Assembly: GCF_000429165.1 (NCBI RefSeq)
Contig: NZ_AUBI01000004.1
Coordinates: 1-64,000, forward strand
Direction: 5' to 3'
DNA length: 64,000 nucleotides
Origin: Acetobacter nitrogenifigens DSM 23921 = NBRC 105050
GTDB taxonomy: Bacteria > Pseudomonadota > Alphaproteobacteria > Acetobacterales > Acetobacteraceae
A program made the translations under genes and the position numbers. The notes under the pieces were generated by a model. It was not told where the DNA came from. It did no database searches and saw only the letters and a list, made by a program, of their open reading frames with translations. Shown one piece after another: positions 44,874-54,025 of the stretch (position 1 is its first letter; each line of letters begins with the position of its first letter).

Positions 44874-46160
44874 ATGACGATTTCGCCTACCGCCGCCACG
44901 GAGTTTCAACGCCGCGTCCTGTTCGCCGGCGCAAGCGGTCTTTTCACGGACGGCTATATGCTCGGCTCGATCAGCCCGGCGTTGCCGGGCGCCATCGCGA
45001 CGCTCGGGTTGGGACCGACCGGCGCTGGCGCCGTCGCCGCTGCGCCGTTTCTCGGGCTTCTGCTTGGCAGTCTGTTCGGAGGACCTGTCATAGACCGCTA
45101 TGGTCGGCGTCTTCCTTTCGTATGGGACATGTGGCTGTTCCTTCTTTTCGCCATCGGACATGCATTCGTGCACGGCGCAGCGGATCTCATCATCCTGCGT
45201 TTTCTGACCGGGTTGCTGCTCGGCGTCGATTACGTCGCAGGCAAGGTCTATGTTTCGGAATGCGTCGCGAACGAGCGTCGTGGCGCGTTGATGAGTTGGC
45301 TCAGCGTCTCGTGGATCGCTGGATACACCGCCGCGTTCGTCGCAGGCTCCGCGCTGCGGGATATCTTTGGCGCCGACGAGTGGCGATTGATATTCGCAAG
45401 CGCCAGCATCCCCGTGCTCGTCGCCATCGCCTTTCGTAAAAATCTCCCTGAGACGGCTCCTTGGCTGGCCCATCACGGACGATTTGAAGCGGCGCTGGCT
45501 GTTGGCAAACGTTGCTTCGGGGCGCACTGGACGCCAAGCGTCGCCTCATCGTCCCCAACCCTGCGTTCGTCCGGCTGGAAAGCCCTCATCAGGCCGCCAC
45601 AACACCGCGTCACTTTTGGCGTCGTTGCGTTCTATTCGTTGCACAACGTTCCTTATCTCTTGCTGAACACGTTCCTGCCCGGCGTGCTGGCCGGTGTGGG
45701 CGTGCGAAACCCGTTTACGGCAGGGATTCTTTACGACGCCCTGATCATGGCGGGCGCACTGTTCGGCCTGAAACTGATCGACGTCATGGGGCGCAGAACG
45801 CTCGCCATTGGCAGCCTCTGTATTCAGGCGGCGCTGCTGTTCGGCGTGATCGCCTTCGCTGCGTCGCCGCAGATTACGCTGATCCTGCTCGCCCTGTTCG
45901 GCGCGGTGCTGGCCTCGGCGGACAGCCTTACCTACGCCTATCCCCCGGAATGCTTTCCCACCGCATTACGCGCTTTGGGCATAGGAGTGACGGTCGCCGT
46001 CAGCCGCGCGCTGGCCACGGTCGCGACGTTCATCTTCCCGAAGCTTGTGACGGGTTATGGCATGCAGTGGGTGATCGGCGGACTCGGGGTCATTCTTGCT
46101 GTCGGAGCCGCAGTTTGCGCGGCGACCCTGCAGGAAACGCGCGACGCCCATATTACATGA
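44874..46160 (+). CDS. MFS transporter, sugar porter/organic acid type
   Basis: The 428-residue protein has about twelve membrane helices and the MFS motifs DRYGRRLPFVWDM between helices 2 and 3, YVSECVANERRGALMSWLSV (the sugar-porter-like E-R-G loop) and VMGRRTLAIGSL in the second half. It takes up or exports a small organic molecule by proton coupling. It diverges from the SDR gene, so the pair may handle one compound. No strong ribosome site is visible before the ATG at 44874. Confidence 0.86.
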   Translation: MTISPTAATEFQRRVLFAGASGLFTDGYMLGSISPALPGAIATLGLGPTGAGAVAAAPFLGLLLGSLFGGPVIDRYGRRLPFVWDMWLFLLFAIGHAFVHGAADLIILRFLTGLLLGVDYVAGKVYVSECVANERRGALMSWLSVSWIAGYTAAFVAGSALRDIFGADEWRLIFASASIPVLVAIAFRKNLPETAPWLAHHGRFEAALAVGKRCFGAHWTPSVASSSPTLRSSGWKALIRPPQHRVTFGVVAFYSLHNVPYLLLNTFLPGVLAGVGVRNPFTAGILYDALIMAGALFGLKLIDVMGRRTLAIGSLCIQAALLFGVIAFAASPQITLILLALFGAVLASADSLTYAYPPECFPTALRALGIGVTVAVSRALATVATFIFPKLVTGYGMQWVIGGLGVILAVGAAVCAATLQETRDAHIT

Positions 46161-46178
46161 GGACGCAGCCGTGCTGCG

Positions 46179-46439
46179 TCAGCGATGAACCTGCAACAGC
46201 CTTGAAGGCGTCGCCGTCACAGACGCGTAAGGCGAAAATGACACGCCAATCGCCTTTGTCGCAGGCCGTAGCGCTGCTGGATGCGGCGTGAGAGCCGGGC
46301 GTTCAGCCGGAAGCGTCCGCTCCATTACAGGCGCTCGGGTTTCGTCCCACGGACGCCAGCTCGTCAGTTGCGCACGCGCATCCAGACCCGCGACAGCTAG
46401 AGCCGAAAGCGTAAGAAGCGTCAGAACAATGGTTTTCAT
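46179..46439 (-). CDS. small exported hypothetical protein
   Basis: The 86-residue product begins MKTIVLTLLTLSALAVAGLDARAQ, a clear Sec signal peptide with a probable cut after DARA. A mature part of about 60 residues follows with repeated Pro and Ala, including APVMERTLPAERPALTPHPA. It has no cysteine and no recognisable domain. AGGAGA stands 4-5 nt before the ATG, an excellent ribosome site, which makes it a real gene. It is convergent with the MFS gene and divergent from cysH. Function unknown. Confidence 0.65.
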   Translation of the reverse strand: MKTIVLTLLTLSALAVAGLDARAQLTSWRPWDETRAPVMERTLPAERPALTPHPAALRPATKAIGVSFSPYASVTATPSRLLQVHR

Positions 46440-46755
46440 GCCGTCTCCTCAAGCGTTCACCACCACCTCGCTACGCTCATTGGCGCAGCATCACGCCCAA
46501 CCAATAGCTGCATTGCCTGTAGCGAATACGGCGAACATGTAGCGAAAGGTAACAGGCCGCGTGTACTCGCAGGCAGCTCGCCACCTTGGCGGCATAGCGC
46601 GCGAGCAATCACCAGCGATAAGTTGCACTATTTTTTATAGTGATTTCTCCCCTCAAGCGTGACCGGGGTTTATCACTTGATATCGCGCGCTCCCCTCACT
46701 AAATGGAAACCACAAATTACGACTGCAATTCGTGCAACACGAGCTCAACGCGATA
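46440..46755. other. cysH upstream control region
   Basis: This 316-bp divergent gap separates the small exported protein from cysH. It contains a 17-bp dyad at 46626-46642. I looked for a SAM-type riboswitch core and did not recognise one. Confidence 0.5.
46626..46642. promoter_or_regulatory. 17-bp dyad upstream of the sulfate assimilation operon
   Basis: CACTAT and ATAGTG flank five T residues, 114 nt before cysH. The dyad is AT-rich, in contrast to its surroundings. It could bind a sulfur regulator (LysR/CysB- or Rrf2-type); the regulator is not identified. Confidence 0.5.
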
Positions 46756-47445
46756 ATGTCCCTGACTTCCGACAAGATCTCGACCATCAAACGGGCCGGC
46801 GACGACGCCAGAGCGGTTCTGCGCAGCGCGCTGGAAACGTTTCCCGGCGATGTCGCCGTGCTCTCGTCCTTCGGGGCGGAGTCGGCGGCGCTGCTGTCTC
46901 TGGTCGCTGACATCGCGCCGGCGACGCCGATCCTGTTTCTGGAGACGGGACAGCATTTCCCGGAAACTCTGGAGTATCGTCAGGCTCTGGCGAAGCAGTT
47001 GGGCCTGACCGACGTGCGCGACATCCGCCCCGCCCCTGATGCGTTGAAAAACCGCGACCCGGAGGGACAACTCTGGGCGTTCGATCCGGACGCGTGCTGC
47101 CAGTTACGCAAGGTCGAGCCTCTCGATCTGGCCACACTGCCATTTCACGCACTGATCACCGGACGCAAACGGTCGCAGGCGAGCACGCGGCAACGCATGG
47201 AAATCGTCGAGCCGAACGGCGAAGGCCGTATCAAGATCAACCCGCTGGCGACCTGGTCCGCCGCCGACCTCGACGAAGAGATCGATCGGCGTTCGCTGCC
47301 TCGCCATCCGCTGAGCCTCCACGGCTACCCCTCCATCGGTTGCGCGCCCTGCACGCGAGCGGTGGGCGAGGACGAAGACCCGCGCGCCGGACGTTGGGCA
47401 GGGCTCAACAAGACCGAATGCGGCATTCATCGCCCGGCTTTATAA
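46756..47445 (+). CDS. cysH: adenylyl-sulfate reductase, assimilatory (APS reductase type CysH)
   Basis: The enzyme reduces adenylyl sulfate to sulfite in sulfate assimilation. The 229-residue product has the PP-loop region SSFGAESAALL and the two cysteine pairs of 4Fe-4S enzymes: DPDACCQLRKVEPL and CAPCTRAVGEDEDPRAGRW, ending with the catalytic Cys in KTECGIH. This pattern indicates APS rather than PAPS as substrate. I chose ATG 46756; a GTG at 46732 would add eight residues. It leads the cysH-cysD-cysNC operon with short gaps. Confidence 0.93.
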   Translation: MSLTSDKISTIKRAGDDARAVLRSALETFPGDVAVLSSFGAESAALLSLVADIAPATPILFLETGQHFPETLEYRQALAKQLGLTDVRDIRPAPDALKNRDPEGQLWAFDPDACCQLRKVEPLDLATLPFHALITGRKRSQASTRQRMEIVEPNGEGRIKINPLATWSAADLDEEIDRRSLPRHPLSLHGYPSIGCAPCTRAVGEDEDPRAGRWAGLNKTECGIHRPAL

Positions 47446-47463
47446 GAGAAGGTTACCCCGATC

Positions 47464-48258
47464 ATGGATCACCTCGACCAACTGGAAGCCCAGAGCGTCT
47501 TCATTCTGCGCGAGGCGTACCGGAAGCTGAAGCCGCTGGCGATGCTCTGGTCGCTGGGCAAGGACTCGAACGTCATGGTCTGGCTGGCGCGCAAGGCTTT
47601 CCTCGGTCGCGTGCCATTCCCGGTGATGCACGTCGATACGGAAAAGAAATTTCCGGAGATGTACCAGTTCCGCGACGAATACACGAAGAAGTGGAATCTG
47701 GACCTCCTGCTCGGCTACTGCCCGCCGGTCGAGGAAATGGACCCGACCCTGCCGCCCGCCGCCCGTTCTGCGGCGCGCAAGACGGCTGGCCTCGCCAACA
47801 TGATCGAGACGCACAAGCTGCAAGGCGTCATCGCGGGCATCCGTCGCGACGAACAGGGCACCCGCGCCAAGGAGCGCGTGTTCAGCCCACGCGGCGCCTC
47901 GCATAAATGGGACATCCGCAACCAGCCGCCGGAGTTCTGGGACCAGTACGCCACGCCGCACGAAGAGGGCATGCATATCCGCGTCCACCCGCTGCTCGCG
48001 TGGCGTGAAATCGACATCTGGCGCTACATCGAGCGTGAAGGCATTCCGCTCGTGGACCTCTATTTCGCCAAGAACGGCAAACGTTATCGCTCGCTGGGCG
48101 ACAAGGACATCACCAACCCCATCGAGAGCAACGCCTCGACGCTCGCCGAAGTCATCGCCGAGCTTGAGACGACCCGTACCTCCGAGCGCGCAGGACGCGC
48201 CATGGATCATGAGTCGGAAGACGCGTTCGAGCGACTGCGCGTCGCGGGCTATCTGTGA
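47464..48258 (+). CDS. cysD: sulfate adenylyltransferase subunit 2
   Basis: CysD is the catalytic ATP-pyrophosphatase subunit that forms APS from sulfate and ATP, helped by the GTPase CysN. The 264-residue protein has the PP-loop variant [15 protein letters not shown], then [39 protein letters not shown] and [18 protein letters not shown], as in the family. It lies 18 nt after cysH and 16 nt before cysNC. Length and motifs are complete. Confidence 0.96.
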   Translation: MDHLDQLEAQSVFILREAYRKLKPLAMLWSLGKDSNVMVWLARKAFLGRVPFPVMHVDTEKKFPEMYQFRDEYTKKWNLDLLLGYCPPVEEMDPTLPPAARSAARKTAGLANMIETHKLQGVIAGIRRDEQGTRAKERVFSPRGASHKWDIRNQPPEFWDQYATPHEEGMHIRVHPLLAWREIDIWRYIEREGIPLVDLYFAKNGKRYRSLGDKDITNPIESNASTLAEVIAELETTRTSERAGRAMDHESEDAFERLRVAGYL

Positions 48259-48274
48259 GCGGCGGAGAATAAAC

Positions 48275-50167
48275 ATGAGCGAGACACTGACCGCCACGAC
48301 CGTCATCGACCCGATCGATCGCGACGTCGCCCTCGAAGCTGCAACGCCGATCGTCATCGTCGGCCATGTCGATCACGGCAAGTCCACCCTCATCGGGCGC
48401 CTGCTCTACGACACCGATAACCTTGAAGACGGCAAGGTCGCGCAGATCATCGAGTCCTCGAAGAAGCGCGGTCTGGCCATCGAGTGGAGCTTCCTGCTCG
48501 ACAGCCTGCAGATCGAACGCGATCAGGGCGTGACGGTCGATTCCACCCGCCTGCCCTTCCGTCTGGGCGACCGGCAGTTCGTCATCGTCGACGCCCCCGG
48601 CCACAGGCAGTTCCTGCGCAACATGATCACCGGGGCCGCCGACGCGGACGCCGCCGTGCTGGTCGTAGACGCCAACGAGGGCGCGCAGGAACAGACCCGC
48701 CGCCACGCGATGCTGCTGCGCCTGATCGGCATCCGCCACATCATCGTGCTGCTGAACAAGGTCGACCTGCTGGACTTCGACGAACAGCGCGTGGCCGCCG
48801 TCCGCCGCTCGGTCACCGATCTGCTCGGTCAGCTCGGGCTAGAGCCTGCTCTCTTCGTCCCTGCCTCGGCGCGCGACGGCGACAACATCGCCAGCCGTTC
48901 CGACCGGTCCCCCTGGTACACGGGGCCGATCCTGACCGAGGCGCTGGCCGCCGTCCCCGGCGCCGACTCCCGCGCCGGGCTGCCCCTGCGCCTGCCGGTG
49001 CAGGACGTCTACCGCTTTGACGACAAGCGCTACGTGGCGGGTCGTATCGAGCGCGGCGAAATCCGCGTCGGCGACTCCCTGACGATCGGCGCCCAAGGCA
49101 GCGTCGCGCGCGTCGCATCCATCGAACGTTGGCAGGCTCCGCAGCGCGATTTCGCGCTGGCGGGCGAATCCGTCGCCATCACGCTTGAACCGGACGTCAT
49201 TCCCGATCGCGGCGACCTGCTGTTCCCCCCTTCCTCGAAGCCCCTGAAGACGGCGCGCATCCGCGCACGCCTGTTCTGGCTGCGTCAGGAGCCGCTGCGT
49301 GTGGGCGAAAGCTTCCGCCTGCGCCTTGCCACCGCCGAACATCAGGTGACTGTGGCGTCAATTGATTCGGTCGTGCGTCTCGACGATCTGACCGAACAGG
49401 CCGCAAGCGAAGTCCCACCGGAAGGATTCGCCGAAATCACTCTGGCCGCCGCCGAGGCGATCCAGTTCGATCCGTTCACGCCGGGCACGGCCGACGGTCG
49501 CGGCGTGCTCGTCGATCGCAACCAGCGCATCGTCGGCGGCGCGCCTCTTCTGGGACCCGCTGAGGTCAGCGGCGAGCACAACGCGATCCACCCGTCCGGC
49601 GGCGCCGTCGACGCGGCGCAGCGTCGACGCGTCAAGGGTCACGGCGCGCGCGTGGTCTGGCTCACCGGCCTGTCTGGCGCGGGCAAGAGCACCATCGCGC
49701 GTCATGCGGAGCAGCTTCTGTTCTCGCAGGGCGTCGACGTGTCAGTTCTGGACGGCGACACATTGCGGATGGGCCTGTGCAGCGATCTTGGCTTCAGCGA
49801 GGCCGACCGCCATGAGAACGTCCGCCGCGCAGCCGAAGTGGCGCGTATCCTCGCCGAGACCGGACAGGTCGTCGTCGTCGCGCTTATCTCTCCTCTGGCC
49901 GCAGACCGCGCCCTTGCGCGCCGCATCATTGGCGACAGCTTTGACGAGGTGTTCGTCGACACCAGCCTGAGCGTTTGCGAAGGCCGGGACTCCAAAGGGC
50001 TCTACGCAGCGGCGCGCGAAGGCAAGATCGCGAACTTTACTGGCGTCAGCGCGCCATACGAGGCGCCGGAAAAGCCGGAATTGCGCATCGCCGCCGACGC
50101 AGGGTCAGCCGAAACGCACGCGCGCGAACTGACTGAGTTCGTTCTCGGGAAAATCGGGCGCGGCTAA
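48275..50167 (+). CDS. cysN: bifunctional sulfate adenylyltransferase subunit 1/adenylylsulfate kinase (CysNC)
   Basis: A fused 630-residue protein. Residues about 20-440 form the EF-Tu-like GTPase CysN with [20 protein letters not shown] and LNKVDLLDF. Residues about 445-630 form APS kinase (CysC) with Walker [35 protein letters not shown] and [18 protein letters not shown]. The first part boosts APS synthesis by CysD; the second makes PAPS. The fusion is known in several alphaproteobacteria. I chose ATG 48275, with GGAGA upstream. A terminator follows 23 nt after the stop. Confidence 0.95.
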   Translation: MSETLTATTVIDPIDRDVALEAATPIVIVGHVDHGKSTLIGRLLYDTDNLEDGKVAQIIESSKKRGLAIEWSFLLDSLQIERDQGVTVDSTRLPFRLGDRQFVIVDAPGHRQFLRNMITGAADADAAVLVVDANEGAQEQTRRHAMLLRLIGIRHIIVLLNKVDLLDFDEQRVAAVRRSVTDLLGQLGLEPALFVPASARDGDNIASRSDRSPWYTGPILTEALAAVPGADSRAGLPLRLPVQDVYRFDDKRYVAGRIERGEIRVGDSLTIGAQGSVARVASIERWQAPQRDFALAGESVAITLEPDVIPDRGDLLFPPSSKPLKTARIRARLFWLRQEPLRVGESFRLRLATAEHQVTVASIDSVVRLDDLTEQAASEVPPEGFAEITLAAAEAIQFDPFTPGTADGRGVLVDRNQRIVGGAPLLGPAEVSGEHNAIHPSGGAVDAAQRRRVKGHGARVVWLTGLSGAGKSTIARHAEQLLFSQGVDVSVLDGDTLRMGLCSDLGFSEADRHENVRRAAEVARILAETGQVVVVALISPLAADRALARRIIGDSFDEVFVDTSLSVCEGRDSKGLYAAAREGKIANFTGVSAPYEAPEKPELRIAADAGSAETHARELTEFVLGKIGRG

Positions 50168-50189
50168 CGCCGTTCTTTCGATCTTTCAG

Positions 50190-50218
50190 AAAAACGCGGG
50201 CTTCGGTCCGCGTTTTTT
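50190..50218 (+). terminator. intrinsic terminator of the cysH-cysD-cysNC operon
   Basis: The stem AAAACGCGG with CCGCGTTTT and an 8-nt loop is followed by a T-run. It ends the sulfate operon. Confidence 0.85.
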
Positions 50219-50328
50219 GTTTGTTCTGGCCTGCGCGAATGATGGGCGGCTATGGGCAGCGCGTGCCCGCTCCGGCTGGCGCCCGTCAGCGGCGGCAATT
50301 CCATTTGCATTTCATTCGCAGATAGATG

Positions 50329-50355
50329 TTGCAAATGCGACTGGATCGCAATTAG
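50329..50355. promoter_or_regulatory. candidate Fur-like operator
   Basis: TTGCAAATGCGACTGGATCGCAATTAG contains the dyad TGCGA-N5-TCGCA, and a related half, TTGCATTTCATTCGCA, lies just upstream at 50305-50320. Both resemble the GCAAATGCGAATNATTCGCA style of Fur site found before iron genes in many proteobacteria. It ends 15 nt before the start of the next gene. Confidence 0.4.
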
Positions 50356-50370
50356 AATAGGGACATCACA

Positions 50371-51105
50371 TTGGAGGCCGGCGCGGCGGCGTCGGATTTG
50401 CCCATGAATGCGACCATGACCTGCTCCCTCGCCCTGAACGACCTCTCCACCAGCGAGCGCCTGACGATATGGACTGTGCGCCGACTTAACAGGCCGCTCC
50501 AGCCATCTCTCCGACACCGCACAACGCTGGCGATGCCCTGTTTCCGTCAGGACTTCGAAGCCGTATCCGCAGCTTTCCGCCGCGCCGCCTCTCGTCTTGC
50601 CCGACGTAACATGCGCCTCGGCGATATCGGATTGCCCGCGGCGGAAGGCGTGACGCAAACCGAAGCGCGCTTCCTCGCGGCGACCTCCGCCGCGCAGAAT
50701 GGCGAACGGACGCGCGCGCGGGACATTCTGCGCCCCCTGTTCCCCCATCATGCAGTGCTGGGACCAATCGTCACGGCCATTACACTTCTTGGGGCCTGCA
50801 TGGCCGGAGCCGGACATTGGCTGCCCCGCTCTGCACGCACGGGGCTTCCTTCCGAAACCGTCGTCGCGCAGCAGGCAGATACGGAGTCCACCATATCCGC
50901 ACGTGTCATACGCCTTGAAACGCGTCGCGCCATGGCCGAAAAAAAGGGAGAAGACACGACCACCGCCCGCGACGCCCGCCCTCAAAGCTTTATCGGAGGA
51001 GCGGCGCTCACGACGCTGACGCGGTGGCATGAACTGGATCTTAAAGCGACACCGGTGCTTTGGGCGCGCACCGACCACGCTGCGCCGCGTCCTGAGACAC
51101 AATGA
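50371..51105 (+). CDS. hypothetical protein with one membrane helix
   Basis: A 244-residue product from TTG 50371 (AGGGA seven nt upstream) or 233 residues from ATG 50404. The first part has a helical, basic region (RLTIWTVRRLNRPLQPSLR; FRRAASRLARRNMRLGDIGL). A single hydrophobic segment follows near residue 130-150 (VLGPIVTAITLLGACMAGAG), and the last 90 residues are polar. The topology suggests a cytosolic N-terminus and a periplasmic tail. I do not recognise the family. Fur-like repeats directly upstream hint at iron control. Confidence 0.6.
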   Translation: MEAGAAASDLPMNATMTCSLALNDLSTSERLTIWTVRRLNRPLQPSLRHRTTLAMPCFRQDFEAVSAAFRRAASRLARRNMRLGDIGLPAAEGVTQTEARFLAATSAAQNGERTRARDILRPLFPHHAVLGPIVTAITLLGACMAGAGHWLPRSARTGLPSETVVAQQADTESTISARVIRLETRRAMAEKKGEDTTTARDARPQSFIGGAALTTLTRWHELDLKATPVLWARTDHAAPRPETQ

Positions 51106-51160
51106 TAAAAACCGCATCGCGGCGTGTCCTGCCGCGGGCGCACGCGGCAATAAGACGACG

Positions 51161-51197
51161 ACCGCGAGCCTACGGCCTATTGCCGTAGGCTCGCGGT
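51161..51197. terminator. long perfect hairpin between convergent genes
   Basis: A 16-bp perfect stem (ACCGCGAGCCTACGGC with GCCGTAGGCTCGCGGT) around CTATT separates a plus-strand gene from the convergent phospholipase gene. Neither side has a T-run, so it may end transcription from both sides only weakly, or mark an element of another kind. Confidence 0.5.
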
Positions 51198-51207
51198 GCG
51201 CAAAAAG

Positions 51208-53352
51208 TCAGGCTGGATAATCTGAATTATGATGGTGGCCGTGAGGATGACCCGGCTCAGGCAGATCGTCAGCCACGCCCCCCATCAGAGGGTCGGTAAT
51301 GCTGTCGCGCCCGTTTTCAATGTGCCCGGCCAACTGCATACGAAAGTTGCTGTCGCCCTCAACTTCCACGGTCAGATCATACCAGCCGCCACAGGCGACA
51401 GTCTCCAGACGCAACATGTGAGATTCCATCGGGCGCAACCAGTGGCCCGACAGCTTCTGTCCGGTGTAGGCGTCTGTGAGCAACAGTCTCACGCTATTGA
51501 AGCCGTGATTGATCAGATCGACGTGGAGAGTCTGCTCTCCATGATCGACACGGGTGTCCATCCCAAGCCTTGCGCCGCCCGTTGATTCAAAATTTCCCTT
51601 GCAAGAACGGAAAAATCCGTTCGGGCCATGAACGCTCAGGTCATAAACGCCCGCCGCGGAAGCGTCCCACACGTCGCTCAACCGCTTGCGCGCCTCAACG
51701 GTGTAATAACGCATTTCCGACGTCGCGGTCGCGTCCCGCACATGGAACACCGCGCCAGCGTCTCCCGAGTTACGAAAACCCAAGACGAGTTTTCCTGACT
51801 CATGATGCGGCGTCATATGGACGTGCAGATTATACGGCAGTGCACGGGCACGACGGATTCCCGTTTCCTGAACAGGCGTCGCCTGCTCAGAAGGAACCGC
51901 CGGCACATAGCTGCTGTGTCGTTTGGAATCCTTCGGCGCGTAGCTGCTGGTCGCTGGAAGCGCTTCCAGCCTTCCGTTCGGATTGCTGAAATCAAAGGCG
52001 GATGTCAGATCGCCGGAAACCGCGCGGCGCCACGGAGTGATGTTGCTTTCGATCAGACCCGGGTAATGCGGCGCAAAACGCGTTTCGAGGAAACGTATCA
52101 AGGAGGTGTGGTCAAAAACCTCGGAATTGACCCACCCTCCCCGGCTCCATGGCGAAACCACGACCATCGGGACACGCGGGCCAAATCCATACGGGCCAGC
52201 TGCGTAGCTGCCGCTCCCTGGAAACAATTCGTTCTCAATGGAAACCGTGGACTTTCCATGACGGTCGTCGGTCGGCGGAGAAGGGGGCACAATATGGTCA
52301 AAGAAGCCGTCATTTTCGTCGAACATGACGAACAGGACAGTTTTGCTCCAGACCTCAGGATCTTCCGTCAGAATGTCGAGAACCTGCGAAACATACCATG
52401 CGCCGTAATTCGCAGGCCAGTTCGGGTGCTCGGAATAAGCCTCCGGAGCTACGACCCATGAAACTTGGGGGAGATTTCCTGACTTCACGTCGGCGCGCAG
52501 GAAGTCAAAAAATCCGCCCGACTCAGCAACGTTCGTGCCGGTCCGCGCCTTAAGCGCCAACGGAGACGACGAAGGCGCGTTTCGGTACTGGTTGAAATAC
52601 AGCAGAGAAGAATCGCCGTAGTTTCCGATATAGGGATTGCTGGTCCACCCCCAGGATCCGGCGGCCGTCAGCCCCGTGCCAATGTCCTGATACACTTTCC
52701 ATGACACACCTGCTTTTTCCAGTCGTTCCGGATATGTGGACCAGCCGTACCCGGCTTCAGCGTTATCGACGACTGGGCCACCGCCGCTGCCGTCATTTCC
52801 TACCCAGCCCGACCACATGTAATAGCGGTTAGGATCGGTGGCTCCCATGATGGAGCAATGATACGCGTCGCAAATCGTAAATGCGTCGGCCAGCGCATAG
52901 TGAAACGGAACGTCATCACGCGTCATATGGGCCATGCATGTCGTGGATTTCGCTGCGATCCAGCCGTCCCATTTTCCGTCGTTCCACGCCTCATGCGTCG
53001 TTGTCCAGTCATGCGGCAGGTCGGCTAGGAACTGCATGCCCATATCGGGCGCGTCCGGATGGAAAGGCATCACCACGGAATTGCCGCTGGGCTGCTTCCA
53101 GACGCTGTCTCCTGAGGGCAAACGTACGGCGCGGGGATCGTTATAACCACGTACGCCCTGGAGCATTCCGAAATAGTGATCGAAAGATCTGTTTTCCTGC
53201 ATCAGGAAAATGACATGCTCGACGTCATCAATAGAACGCGTGCGGTTGTTGGCTGGCAGAGCCATCGCCTTGCCAATGCTCGCCTGCATGGATCCGGCCA
53301 TGGCGCCGGAACCGAGAAGTTTCAGGAAGTTTCGACGATCCGTCTGGTTCAT
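51208..53352 (-). CDS. Tat-exported phospholipase C, phosphocholine-specific type
   Basis: The 714-residue enzyme belongs to the phosphoesterase family of phospholipase C/acid phosphatase A. The N-terminal signal TDRRNFLKLLGSG has the Tat consensus. The catalytic domain starts with VEHVIFLMQENRSFDHYFG (about 45-63) and ends before DUF756-type repeats (from about 490). It would hydrolyse phosphatidylcholine or sphingomyelin in the periplasm or outside. Upstream, on the minus strand, a Pho-box-like sequence lies at 53416-53433, which fits a phosphate-scavenging role. The gene is alone in its strand. Confidence 0.92.
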   Translation of the reverse strand: MNQTDRRNFLKLLGSGAMAGSMQASIGKAMALPANNRTRSIDDVEHVIFLMQENRSFDHYFGMLQGVRGYNDPRAVRLPSGDSVWKQPSGNSVVMPFHPDAPDMGMQFLADLPHDWTTTHEAWNDGKWDGWIAAKSTTCMAHMTRDDVPFHYALADAFTICDAYHCSIMGATDPNRYYMWSGWVGNDGSGGGPVVDNAEAGYGWSTYPERLEKAGVSWKVYQDIGTGLTAAGSWGWTSNPYIGNYGDSSLLYFNQYRNAPSSSPLALKARTGTNVAESGGFFDFLRADVKSGNLPQVSWVVAPEAYSEHPNWPANYGAWYVSQVLDILTEDPEVWSKTVLFVMFDENDGFFDHIVPPSPPTDDRHGKSTVSIENELFPGSGSYAAGPYGFGPRVPMVVVSPWSRGGWVNSEVFDHTSLIRFLETRFAPHYPGLIESNITPWRRAVSGDLTSAFDFSNPNGRLEALPATSSYAPKDSKRHSSYVPAVPSEQATPVQETGIRRARALPYNLHVHMTPHHESGKLVLGFRNSGDAGAVFHVRDATATSEMRYYTVEARKRLSDVWDASAAGVYDLSVHGPNGFFRSCKGNFESTGGARLGMDTRVDHGEQTLHVDLINHGFNSVRLLLTDAYTGQKLSGHWLRPMESHMLRLETVACGGWYDLTVEVEGDSNFRMQLAGHIENGRDSITDPLMGGVADDLPEPGHPHGHHHNSDYPA

Positions 53353-53415
53353 TGGGGCGTATTTTCACTTCTCGTTAAAAACGCGCGCAACATATCAACG
53401 GGATTATTGCCGTTG

Positions 53416-53433
53416 GTGACAGATTTATGAATA
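53416..53433 (-). promoter_or_regulatory. candidate Pho box upstream of the phospholipase C gene
   Basis: The minus strand reads TATTCAT-AAAT-CTGTCAC, matching the PhoB direct repeat CTGTCAT-N4-CTGTCAT at 4 of 7 and 6 of 7 positions. An AATAAT at 53408-53403 may serve as the -10. It lies 64-81 nt before the start codon. Phospholipase C genes are under PhoB in several bacteria. Confidence 0.4.
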
Positions 53434-53647
53434 TCCTGTGAAATGTCCGAAGGCAATTCGAAGACTTTAAACCTGAGACGCCCCTGAAAAATACAACACG
53501 TAAATTTCAGGCCAAATGACGTCACCAGACATGATCTGATCGATTTCTCCATGCCCAACCGGGCATGACCATTACAGACCCGACGAAGTTCTCAAAAAAT
53601 ACCCTATATTCCAGGGAAAATGTCCGACCAGAAAATACCGCACAGCC

Positions 53648-53914
53648 TCACCCCGGGCGAGCTTCGATTCCGTGACGCTTCAACCACACCGTCGCAAAAG
53701 AACAATGTGAAACGATTGAACGTTTTTCCGCACGAGCAGCGTCCACGGCGGCGCTCACCAAAGCGGAGCCCACGCCCCGACCGCCAAGCGCGTCGGGCAC
53801 CAACGTGTGCTGGATGACCAGCGCGTCGTCGCGACGCTCATAAATCAGCGTAGCCAGATGCCCTTCGATGATCGTTTCAAAACGATTCTGGCTTACATTA
53901 TCGACGATCGTCAT
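53648..53914 (-). CDS. small GNAT-type N-acetyltransferase (YjdJ/COG2388 type)
   Basis: This 88-residue protein is of the minimal acetyltransferase group, which contains only the acetyl-CoA binding core. It shows VIQHTLVPDALGGRGVGSAL (G-G-R-G-V-G-S) and a Cys/Ser-containing tail, SIVSHCSFATVWLKRHG, typical of the group. Acceptor and pathway are unknown. It lies between the phospholipase and a symporter gene, all on the minus strand but with long gaps, so it is probably a single transcription unit. Confidence 0.8.
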   Translation of the reverse strand: MTIVDNVSQNRFETIIEGHLATLIYERRDDALVIQHTLVPDALGGRGVGSALVSAAVDAARAEKRSIVSHCSFATVWLKRHGIEARPG

Positions 53915-54025
53915 CGACGCTCACCCTCCCGGCCGCAGCCCTGCGACCCGGACCTGATCCGTTCGCATCGGCTCTCAAGCAAAAGGCCTGACCAGTCAGT
54001 CGATATCCACCGACAGGACGACGCC

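Noticed and set aside
44772-45527. Extension of the SDR gene to a 484-residue protein
   Set aside because: The extra N-terminal part runs antisense through the MFS gene and the palindromic operator; the SDR fold starts at 44771.
46440-46755. SAM-type riboswitch before cysH
   Set aside because: No riboswitch core could be recognised in the leader; only a DNA dyad is visible.
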